Positions 17,690 to 24,291 of a stretch of 24,291 nt of DNA are shown one piece after another; the stretch's first letter is position 1, and every line of letters begins with the position of its first letter. A program made the position numbers and the translations under genes. The DNA comes from an uncultured Lysobacteraceae bacterium. GTDB taxonomy: Bacteria > Pseudomonadota > Gammaproteobacteria > Xanthomonadales > Rhodanobacteraceae. Location of the stretch: contig CAMLLF010000001.1 of NCBI GenBank assembly GCA_946480705.1, forward strand, positions 1 through 24,291, given 5' to 3'. The notes below the pieces were generated by a model that was not told the origin of the DNA, ran no database searches, and was given only the letters and a program-made list of their open reading frames with translations.

Positions 17690-18463
17690 TCAGTCGATGC
17701 CGAAACTCTGCAGCTGCACCGGCGTCAGGTTGCATCCCGTACCCGTGATCTGCAGGTTGAACGGGCCCGACGGTCCCGGCGGCGTGGCACCTGCGGAATA
17801 GCCGTCGATGACGACGAAATACTGCGTGCCGGCAACCGCATTCAGCGTGATCGTCTCGAGACCATTGGCGACGCCCGTGTCCGCGACGCAGCCGCAGTCG
17901 GCCAACGCGCTGGAGCACTGGTTCTGATACAGCATCAGCGCGAGGTCCTGTCCACCGGTCGGCGTCATGCCGATCGTCAACGCGCAGTTGGCGTCGGTAC
18001 GGATGGAGAACGCCTGGTCCGGACCCGTGCCGGTACCGGTATAGATCGCGCCGAACGGCAGCGAGCCGGCCGGGCCCGCGCCCGTGCACGACGTGCCGGC
18101 CGCGCAGGTCGGATTGGTCGTATCCGCCGGCAGGTCGAAATTATCGACGAGGCTCACAGTCGAACCGGTCGAGTTGTACGGCAGAGCACTGATTTCCGGC
18201 GTCGCTGCAACGCAGGTATCGCCCGGTGCACGAATCACGTTCGGCGTCGGCCCCTGCGTACCGGCGGCCTGCGCCGCCATCAGCTGCGCCATGCGGTCGA
18301 CATGAGCGGCGTACTGCTCCGGCGTCATCGAGTCCGCCAGCGCCCGCTTGACGCGAACCTGGCTGCGATACTGCTCCCAACCGGGTGTCTGCGCGGAAGC
18401 GACCGTGCAGAAACCAGCAAAACAGACAATTCCCAATCCCAAAGCCAAGCGATTGAACTTCAT
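17690..18463 (-). CDS. Secreted protein with a PPC-like (pre-peptidase C-terminal) beta domain
   Basis: The 257-aa product has a Sec signal peptide (MKFNRLALGLGIVCFAGF, cleavage after ASA near residue 25), a short charged helical region (YRSQVRVKRALADSMTPEQYAAHVDRM), then a beta-rich domain with the feel of PPC domains: VSLVDNFDLPADTTNPTC, DQAFSIRTDANCALTIGM, DLALMLYQNQC and TLNAVAGTQYFVVIDGY. Many cysteines suggest disulfides in the oxidising envelope. No catalytic motif is seen, so it may be a binding or surface protein. The ATG at 18463 is supported by a strong GGGAGGAG site 4 nt upstream. It follows the second sulfatase-TPR gene by 97 bp on the same strand. Confidence 0.85.
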   Translation of the reverse strand: MKFNRLALGLGIVCFAGFCTVASAQTPGWEQYRSQVRVKRALADSMTPEQYAAHVDRMAQLMAAQAAGTQGPTPNVIRAPGDTCVAATPEISALPYNSTGSTVSLVDNFDLPADTTNPTCAAGTSCTGAGPAGSLPFGAIYTGTGTGPDQAFSIRTDANCALTIGMTPTGGQDLALMLYQNQCSSALADCGCVADTGVANGLETITLNAVAGTQYFVVIDGYSAGATPPGPSGPFNLQITGTGCNLTPVQLQSFGID

Positions 18464-18560
18464 CGTACTCCTCCCACGAAGCGCGATAGCCGAGAAAAAA
18501 ACCGTGACGGACCAACCTTGACAACACCCCAGAAATTTCACCCTACGCTAAAGCATGGGG

Positions 18561-20399
18561 TCAATGCAACGCCGACGGCTTCCCGGCTTCTCCGAGACCG
18601 CGCAGCCGCTGCCGGGCTATCGGCCCCACGCGGCTGGGGTCCAGGCGCAGCGCCTCTTCGTAGCGCTGCCGTGCGGCCGCGGGGTCTCCTTCGCGCAAGG
18701 CGATGTCGCCCCGCGCCACGGCGATGCCGCCATGCCGCGGCTCCAGCGCCTCGGCCTGCTGCAGCAGCGTTTCGGCGAGCTCGAACTCGCCGCGCAGAAC
18801 CAGGATCTGCGCCAGCAGCAGCAGGCTGTCGGCGTTGGGCCTCAGTTCGAGCTGGACGCGCAGGGTGGCCTCGGCATCGTCGATCCGCTGCAGTGCGAGC
18901 TGAGCCTTGGCGGTCAGCCGCAGCACGCTTTCGTTGCGCGGCGACAACGCGCGGGCACGCTCCAGCAGGACGAGGCCGCCGGCGGCGTTGCCGCTCTCGA
19001 TCAACGCGGCCGCATCCTCATGCAGGTTCACGACCTCGATCTGCGACTTGGGATCCGGCAGCTCGCCTTCTTCGCCGGCCGGGGCCGCGCCGATATAGCC
19101 GAGCGAGCGCAATCGCGCGGTGACGTCGGGGCTGGCCTGCTCCATGCGTGCGGCGGCCTGCACGATGCTCGGCGCGCCCAGGCGCAATGCGTCGAGACGC
19201 TGGCGCGCGCGGTCGGCGGGATTGCCCTGCTTGCCGCTGAGCTCGGCGAAGCGGTTGGTCTTCTCGGCCGGATCGGCGGCCAGGTCGTAATACTCCGGCG
19301 TCGCCGCCTCGACGAAACGCTCGCTCCGGCCACGCCAGCTGTAGAGCGGCGCGAAGCCGTAGTCGAAATACGGCAGCGAGGCCTCCTGGTAGACGCCCTC
19401 CTGCGGACCGCGCTTGCGGCTGAACCAGTCGATGCCGTCGTCGGGCGCGTGGGTCAGTCCGAGGAGGCTGAGCAGGCTCGCCCGCAGATCGACGAGCCCT
19501 ACCAGCCCGGTGACGATGTGGCCCGCCCGTGGCTGCGCCAGCCGCGGCGGCAGGCGCAGCAGCAGCGGAATGTGGGTCGTCGTGTCGTAGAGAAACAGAC
19601 CGTGGGTACGTTCGGCATGATCGCCCAGACCTTCGCCGTGATCGGCCGCGACGACGACGACGGTGCGCTCGGGCGCCAGCGCCGGCGCCGCCAGCAGGCG
19701 GCCCACTGCCGTATCGATCTGGCCGATCTCCGCCGCATAGCGCGACGCATCGTCGGTCTGTACCGGTGGCACACGCGGTGCGTAGGGCGCATGGGCGTCG
19801 TAGTAGTGCACCCAGAGGAAGACCGGCTTGGTCACGTCGCGGTTCGCCAGCACGGACAGCGCCGCATCGGTGACCGCCTCGGCATCGCGCTCGTTGCGCA
19901 GCACCTGACCGGGATGCAGCGGCGCCTGCGCGACACTGTCGTCGTAGACGTCGAAACCGCGCGCGAGGCCGAAACGGCGGTCGAGCACGAAGGCCGACAC
20001 CGCCGCCGCGGTGAAATAGCCGGCTTCGTGCAGGTCCTCGGCCAGGGTCCTGTTCTGCGGGGCCGACGGAAACTCGGCGTTGTAGCGCATGCCGTGATGC
20101 GGCGGCGTCAGGCCGGTCAGCAGGGTCGCATGCGCCGGCAACGTCAGCGGCGCGGGCGTGACGGCATTCGCGAAGCGCAGCCCCTGGGCGCAGAGACGGT
20201 CGAGATTCGGCGTGACCGAAGGCGCGCGACCGTAGCAGCCCAGGTAATCGGCTCGGACCGTGTCCAGCGTGATCAGTACGACATTGGCGCCGCGCGCGCT
20301 GCCCGGCGCAACGTCGATCAACGGCTCGGCGTGCCGGCAGCCGGCGACGCCGGCAGCCGTCGCCAACACGGCCAGGCGCAGGAAAGCCGCGCCGCTCAC
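18561..20399 (-). CDS. Sulfatase-fold lipoprotein with C-terminal TPR repeats
   Basis: This 612-aa protein is the paralogue-like partner of the 15511-17634 product. It has a lipobox (GVAGC21), then LITLDTVRADYLGCYG (metal Asp D46), PLTLPAHATLLTGLTPPHHGM, VHYYDAHAPY and AADHGEGLGDHAE (D253-H254). The nucleophile slot is T86-L-P-A-H, again Thr rather than the formylglycine Cys. A TPR region follows from about residue 450 (LLERARALSPRNESVL, ATLRVQLELRPNADSLL, LLQQAEALEPRHGGIAV, YEEALRLDPSRVGPIA). The GTG start at 20399 overlaps the stop of the FN3-like gene (GTGA); that overlap and the adjoining lipoprotein signal fix the start. Probable periplasmic phospho-transfer or phosphodiesterase role; substrate unknown. 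Confidence 0.9.
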   Translation of the reverse strand: MSGAAFLRLAVLATAAGVAGCRHAEPLIDVAPGSARGANVVLITLDTVRADYLGCYGRAPSVTPNLDRLCAQGLRFANAVTPAPLTLPAHATLLTGLTPPHHGMRYNAEFPSAPQNRTLAEDLHEAGYFTAAAVSAFVLDRRFGLARGFDVYDDSVAQAPLHPGQVLRNERDAEAVTDAALSVLANRDVTKPVFLWVHYYDAHAPYAPRVPPVQTDDASRYAAEIGQIDTAVGRLLAAPALAPERTVVVVAADHGEGLGDHAERTHGLFLYDTTTHIPLLLRLPPRLAQPRAGHIVTGLVGLVDLRASLLSLLGLTHAPDDGIDWFSRKRGPQEGVYQEASLPYFDYGFAPLYSWRGRSERFVEAATPEYYDLAADPAEKTNRFAELSGKQGNPADRARQRLDALRLGAPSIVQAAARMEQASPDVTARLRSLGYIGAAPAGEEGELPDPKSQIEVVNLHEDAAALIESGNAAGGLVLLERARALSPRNESVLRLTAKAQLALQRIDDAEATLRVQLELRPNADSLLLLAQILVLRGEFELAETLLQQAEALEPRHGGIAVARGDIALREGDPAAARQRYEEALRLDPSRVGPIARQRLRGLGEAGKPSALH

Positions 20400-20827
20400 T
20401 TGGCCTTGCCGGCGCTCTTGGCTTCGCTTTCCTTCTGCGCGGCGGCGGGCGGCTTCGCGCCGGGGCCGGCCGCCTGGGGCTCGCTGAGCTTCATGCGATA
20501 GCCGCTCTCGGCGATCGCCTCGACGTAGTAGTAGTAGGTCTTGCACGGATCGATCGCGAAGTCCTTGTACTCGTAGTCCTTCGTCTTCACCGAGACGCGC
20601 GCCGACGGGATCGGCTTCTCGTTGAGCTTCTCGAAGCCGCCGTCGGCGCGCTCGGAGCGGAATACGTCGAAACCCTGGCTCAGTACCTCGCTGCGCGTGG
20701 ACCAATGCACCCGATGATTCGGCTTCTCGCCGTTCTTGCCCTGCACCGGATTGTCGCAAGCGGCCTCGGCCACACCCGACAGCACCATCGCCACCATCAG
20801 TCCGATCTTCGCCGTCCGCATCATCAT
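20396..20827 (-). CDS. Secreted FN3-like single-domain protein coupled to the sulfatase-TPR gene
   Basis: The 143-aa product has a signal peptide (MMMRTAKIGLMVAMVLSG, cleavage after AEA near residue 22) and one fibronectin-III-like domain: HRVHWSTRSEVLSQGFDVFRS, GGFEKLNEKPIPSA, YEYKDFAIDPCKTYYYYVEAI and SGYRMKLSEP, with strand spacing typical of FN3. It ends in a Lys/Ala/Pro-rich tail (ending AKSAGKAK). Three consecutive ATGs occur; the first (20827) has GGAGG 9 nt upstream and is preferred. The stop overlaps the GTG of the downstream sulfatase-TPR lipoprotein, so the two are probably made in fixed ratio and may bind each other. No enzyme motif is seen. Confidence 0.87.
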   Translation of the reverse strand: MMMRTAKIGLMVAMVLSGVAEAACDNPVQGKNGEKPNHRVHWSTRSEVLSQGFDVFRSERADGGFEKLNEKPIPSARVSVKTKDYEYKDFAIDPCKTYYYYVEAIAESGYRMKLSEPQAAGPGAKPPAAAQKESEAKSAGKAK

Positions 20828-20905
20828 CGTCGCAATCCTCCCAAGGGAAACGGCAGCGTATCCGGCACGGCTGGTCGGCGGCAATTCCGTCGCAGGCGAC
20901 CGCGC

Positions 20906-22348
20906 TCAGCCGGCGGTCCAGGCCTGCCGCAGACTGGCCAGCGCCGGTCCCACCGCCACCAGCTCGGCCGCGCCGAGGCCGAGCACGAGACCGGCGCGAC
21001 CGCCCCGCGACGTGCGGAACCGGCGCAAGGTGGCGACGCCGCCGGGTCCGGGTTCGACGCGCGTCAACCAGGACGGCAGCGGCGCTTCCGGCAGGGAGGC
21101 GAACGCCAGATGCAGGCCCGCCAGCGACGGCAAGGGTTCGAGCACGCCGGAGAAATGCCGCTGCACGCCGTGCAGCACGGCATCGCGGCGCTGCGCATAG
21201 ACGGCCTGCATGCGCCGCACGTGGCGCGCGAGATGGCCTTCGGCGATGAACGCCGCGAGCGTGTCCTGCGCCAGCACGTCGCCGTGCGAATCGGCCGTGC
21301 GCCGCGCCGCGACGAGCGCGGCGCGCGCCCAGGCCGGTGCGACGACATAGCCGATGCGCAGGCCCGGAAACAGGCTCTTGGAAAACGTGCCGACGTAGAA
21401 CACGCGCTCGCCGCCGTCGAGCGTCTGCAGCGCGTCGAGGGGCCGGTCGGCGTAGCGGAACTCGCCGTCGTAGTCGTCCTCGATCACGACCGCGTCGCGG
21501 CGGCGCGCGAAACCCAGCAATTCGGCGCGCCGCGCGGCCGACATGGCGCAGCCCAGCGGGAACTGGTGCGACGGCGTTACGCAGATCACGCGCACGTCGG
21601 GCGGCAGCGCGGCGACGCACAGCCCTTCGGCGTCGACACACACCGGCACGAGCTGCGCACCGGCTGCGGCGAACGCCGCGCGCAGCGGCGGATAGCCGGG
21701 CTCTTCGACCGCGACGCGCGTGCGGCCGGGCGTGACCAGCGTGCGCGCGAGCAGATCGAACGCCTGCTGCGCGCCCGAGGTCACGACGACATCGTCGGCG
21801 CGGCAGGCCACGGCGCGCGCGAACGCGACATGCTGGGCGATCGCCTGACGCAGCGCCGCCCGACCCTGCGCCGGCGCGTAGTCGGCGCTCGTGCGCGCGA
21901 ACTGGCGCAGCGCGCGCGCACCGAGCCGGCGCCAGATCTCGAACGGAAAGCCGACGAGTTCGGGCACGCCGAGGCGGAACACGCCGCCGCTCGCAACCGC
22001 GTCGGTCTCCTGCGCGTCGCGCGCCTGCGGCGACAGATGCCGGCGTGCCAGTGCGGCGGGCCGCGTCGCGCCGGACGGCGCGGCCGCGGCCGGCAGCTCG
22101 GCGACGTGCACGCCGCTCGCGCGCCGCGCACGCAGATAGCCTTCGCTGAGCAGCAGGTCGTAGGCCGCGACCGCCGTGTTGCGCGAGATGCCGTAGGCCT
22201 GTGCGAGCGCGCGCGAGGATGGCAGGCGCTGGCCGGGCCGCAGGCGGCCGTCGAGAATCGCCGCGCGCAGCTGCGCATGCAGCGCACGCAGCAAGGTACG
22301 CGAGCCGCGCGGCGGCAGCTGCAGCGCAAACGCAAGAACTGGATCCAT
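20906..22348 (-). CDS. MocR-type transcriptional regulator (GntR wHTH plus PLP aminotransferase-like domain)
   Basis: The 480-aa protein joins an N-terminal winged helix of the GntR family (LLRALHAQLRAAILDGRLRPGQRLPSSRALAQAYGISRNTAVAAYDLLLSEG) to a fold-type I aminotransferase-like domain with SGAQQAFDLL, EEPGYP, EDDYDGEFRY and the PLP lysine K324 in GTFSKSLFPGLRIGYV. Such regulators (PdxR, GabR) sense PLP or amino compounds and often control a divergent neighbour. The ATG at 22348 is preferred over 22378, since the latter would put the inverted repeat at 22360-22378 inside the gene. It is divergent from the glutathione transferase gene, which is its most likely target besides itself. Confidence 0.92.
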   Translation of the reverse strand: MDPVLAFALQLPPRGSRTLLRALHAQLRAAILDGRLRPGQRLPSSRALAQAYGISRNTAVAAYDLLLSEGYLRARRASGVHVAELPAAAAPSGATRPAALARRHLSPQARDAQETDAVASGGVFRLGVPELVGFPFEIWRRLGARALRQFARTSADYAPAQGRAALRQAIAQHVAFARAVACRADDVVVTSGAQQAFDLLARTLVTPGRTRVAVEEPGYPPLRAAFAAAGAQLVPVCVDAEGLCVAALPPDVRVICVTPSHQFPLGCAMSAARRAELLGFARRRDAVVIEDDYDGEFRYADRPLDALQTLDGGERVFYVGTFSKSLFPGLRIGYVVAPAWARAALVAARRTADSHGDVLAQDTLAAFIAEGHLARHVRRMQAVYAQRRDAVLHGVQRHFSGVLEPLPSLAGLHLAFASLPEAPLPSWLTRVEPGPGGVATLRRFRTSRGGRAGLVLGLGAAELVAVGPALASLRQAWTAG

Positions 22349-22359
22349 GAATGTTTCCG

Positions 22360-22378
22360 ATGCTGGCGCTTCCAGCAT
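22360..22378. promoter_or_regulatory. Perfect inverted repeat between divergent MocR and GST genes, candidate operator
   Basis: ATGCTGG and CCAGCAT flank a 5-nt centre (cgctt), 12 bp upstream of the MocR start and 49 bp before the GST start. A looser pair, GCCAG (22379-22383) and CTGGC (22397-22401), repeats the same half-site further into the gap. Multiple related half-sites in the divergent promoter fit MocR autoregulation; binding is inferred. Confidence 0.55.
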
Positions 22379-22426
22379 GCCAGATCGCTACCTAAGCTGG
22401 CGCCCCTCGCCTACGCGGAGCGCACC

Positions 22427-23116
22427 ATGATCGAGCTGTATTACTGGGGAACGCCGAATGGACTGAAGCCGCGACTGATGCTCGAGGAAACCGGGCTCGA
22501 GCACCGCATCGTGCCGGTCGACATCGGCAAGGGCGAGCAGTTTCGCCCGGAGTTCCTCGCGTTCTCGCCGAACAACCGCATTCCCGCGCTGATCGACCAC
22601 GCCCCCGCCGACGGCGGCGAACCGGTGCGGCTGTTCGAATCCGGCGCGCTGCTGCAGTACCTCGCCGAGAAATCGGGCCGGTTCCTGCCGCAGGATCCGC
22701 GCCGGCGCTTCGAGGTCATGCAGTGGCTGTTCTGGCAGGTCGGCGGGCTCGGCCCGATGGCTGGACAGAACGGTCACTTCCGCGTCTACGCGCCCGAGCC
22801 CGTGCCTTACGCGATCGACCGCTACACGCGCGAGACCGCGCGACTCTACGGCGTGCTCGACCGCCGGCTCGCCGATCGCGAATTCATCGCCGGCGAGTAC
22901 AGCATCGCCGACATGGCCTGCTATCCGTGGATCGTGCCGCACGCGGCGCATGCGCAGGATCTCGCCGGGTTTCCGCATCTGCAGCGTTGGTTCGAGGCGA
23001 TCCGCGTGCGGCCGGCGACGCAGCGCGCCTATGCCGGCGTCGCGGCCGCCTATGCGCCGGCGCGCACGATCAGCGACGACGAGCGCGCCGTACTGTTCGG
23101 CAACGCGCCGCGCTGA
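22427..23116 (+). CDS. Glutathione S-transferase family protein, Nu-class-like (YfcG/YghU type)
   Basis: The 229-aa cytoplasmic protein has the thioredoxin-fold GST N-domain: IELYYWGTPNGLKPRLMLEETGL with the T9-P10-N11 motif that marks Nu-class enzymes, SPNNRIPALID (glutathione-binding cis-Pro loop) and LFESGALLQYLAEKSG, followed by the helical C-domain with EYSIADMACYPWI. E. coli YfcG and YghU, the known members, reduce disulfides using glutathione. The ATG has GGAG 6 nt upstream. It is divergent from the MocR regulator and ends 8 bp from the convergent LytTR pseudogene. Confidence 0.93.
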   Translation: MIELYYWGTPNGLKPRLMLEETGLEHRIVPVDIGKGEQFRPEFLAFSPNNRIPALIDHAPADGGEPVRLFESGALLQYLAEKSGRFLPQDPRRRFEVMQWLFWQVGGLGPMAGQNGHFRVYAPEPVPYAIDRYTRETARLYGVLDRRLADREFIAGEYSIADMACYPWIVPHAAHAQDLAGFPHLQRWFEAIRVRPATQRAYAGVAAAYAPARTISDDERAVLFGNAPR

Positions 23117-23124
23117 GCCGGCAA

Positions 23125-23801
23125 TCACATGCCGCGAAACCGGCGCTGGAATCCGGTGCTGGCCGGCAGACGCTCCGGCCGGCGCTGAGACTGAGCCAGC
23201 CCTTGCCGAATTCGTCGCGGCGCAGACGGTCGATCGCCGCGACGCGCACGACGATGCCGCGATGCACCTGCCGGAACGCGTCCGGGTCGAGCCCGGCCAG
23301 CAATTCCTCGAGCGGCATGCGGATCGGCGCATCGTCGCCGGCCGTGGCGACGCGGACACATTTGTCGTCGACCTGAAAATAGATGACATCGTCGAGCGCG
23401 ATCAGGCGCACCTGATCGCCGATCGCCGCGGTGATCCAGCGGAGGCGCGCCTCGGCCGGCGGCGCGGTTCGCCGCGCGAGTTCGTCGAGCAGGCGCCCGA
23501 GGTCCGGCCGGTGCCGCGGCAGCGCGGGTAGACCCGAGCGATGCGTCACGACGTGGCGCAGCACGATGGACTGTCCGTCGAGCTGCGGCACGATGGCCGA
23601 CGACGGCAGCAGCGCGGCGAGCCGCGTGTCCGGCGACACTTTGCCGTCGAGGACGAACTGCGCGAGCGGCGCCGCGTTCATGGTCCTCGCGATCGAGCCG
23701 GTCTCGAAGGCGCTGTGCGCGTCGATGCGCGGCGCTCCGCCGCCGGCGCAGACGAACGCGCGCTTCACACCGCTGTCGACGACCGCCGCAGCGACGCACC
23801 G
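23125..23801 (-). pseudogene. Remnant: beta-lactamase-family N-terminal fragment fused to a LytTR response-regulator C-terminus
   Basis: Reading on the minus strand after an in-frame stop at 23804-23802, the first part resembles class C beta-lactamase-type serine hydrolases (VVDSGVKRAFVCAGGG, AFETGSIARTMNAAPLAQFV, GKVSPDTRL, IVLRHVVTHRSGLPALP). The catalytic SxxK is altered to SIAR. Near 23510 it passes in frame into the linker and LytTR DNA-binding domain of an AlgR/LytR-type regulator (LRWITAAIGDQVRLIALDDVIYFQ, RMPLEELLAGLDPDAFRQVHRGIVVRVAAI). Near 23171-23190 the frame shifts, and the natural end RPERLPASTGFQRRFRGM is found in another frame, stopping at 23125. No full enzyme, receiver domain or good start is present. 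A deletion that joined two neighbouring genes followed by decay is the simplest reading. Confidence 0.75.
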
Positions 23802-23897
23802 TCAAGCGCTGCGGTTTGCGACGAAACACCTCGGGACGGCGACGAAACCGCGATTCGGCGGCGCGAGGCGATCGCAAGCGTGCGGCGCAATGAAAAA

Positions 23898-23977
23898 CGC
23901 GCAGGACGCGGAGGAAAGTGGTGAAAACCGCGCGCGTGCCGCCGCGTCTTTCACCACTCTCCCGCCACGTCTGCGCG
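23898..23977. repeat. Long imperfect palindrome downstream of rnpB
   Basis: Arms of about 29 bp (23898-23926 and 23949-23977) match imperfectly. The inner 10 bp are perfect (AGTGGTGAAA at 23917-23926 with TTTCACCACT at 23949-23958) and the outer ends are CGCGCAG and CTGCGCG. It begins just past the rnpB 3' end and could end rnpB transcription or be a dispersed MITE-like extragenic element. No other copy is visible in the window. Confidence 0.6.
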
Positions 23978-23980
23978 TGT

Positions 23981-24291
<311 letters not shown>

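Overview
The window is high-GC bacterial chromosome, most likely from a gammaproteobacterium of the Xanthomonadales (Rhodanobacteraceae or Xanthomonadaceae type). Reasons: a dcw cell-wall cluster with MraZ boxes, a DUF3297 protein typical of that order, and a bacterial type A RNase P RNA lying upstream of and co-oriented with the dcw cluster. Both window edges cut through genes (murF and rnpB). No tRNA, rRNA, CRISPR array or transposase is visible.

Layout. (1) Positions 1-4385, minus strand: start of the dcw cluster, mraZ-rsmH-ftsL-ftsI with overlapping stops and starts, then a partial murF. murE, which usually sits between ftsI and murF, is absent; a 145-bp gap with two perfect GC-rich hairpins is there instead. 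The mraZ promoter carries four 10-bp-spaced MraZ boxes and a perfect palindrome filling its -35/-10 spacer. (2) 4787-6151, plus: a secreted protein with one CxxCH haem motif, preceded by two inverted repeats. (3) 6249-11350, minus: DUF3297 protein, short M1 metallopeptidase, ketopantoate reductase-like protein, and a formaldehyde-detoxification unit frmR-adhC-fghA with an FrmR-type operator. adhC is broken by a frameshifting internal deletion. (4) 11393-20827: an envelope cluster containing a PAPS-type sulfotransferase (minus); a four-gene, translationally coupled plus-strand operon (YIGPGAG small membrane protein, alkaline-phosphatase-superfamily lipoprotein with a frameshift, EMC3/DUF106-like membrane protein, sulfatase-fold TPR protein) ending at a strong bidirectional terminator; then, on the minus strand, a secreted PPC-like protein, a second sulfatase-fold TPR lipoprotein and its overlapping FN3-like partner. 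(5) 20906-23116: a MocR regulator divergent from a Nu-class-like glutathione transferase, with a perfect inverted repeat between them. (6) 23125-23801: a decayed in-frame chimera of a beta-lactamase-family N-terminus and a LytTR DNA-binding C-terminus. (7) 23898-24291: a long imperfect palindrome and the 3' part of rnpB.

The most interesting region is 11.4-20.8 kb. Both sulfatase-fold proteins have Thr where formylglycine-dependent sulfatases have Cys, so they look like phospho-transferases or phosphodiesterases rather than sulfatases. They are fused to TPRs and encoded with small membrane and secreted partners, including a protein resembling the Oxa1/YidC/EMC3 insertase core. This could be an uncharacterised envelope phospho-modification system; that function is inference.

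Three protein-coding loci (adhC, the phosphatase lipoprotein, the LytTR chimera) carry frame disruptions, and murF loses family similarity in its last 19 codons at the window edge. Either the region is decaying or the assembly has small errors; the sequence alone cannot decide.
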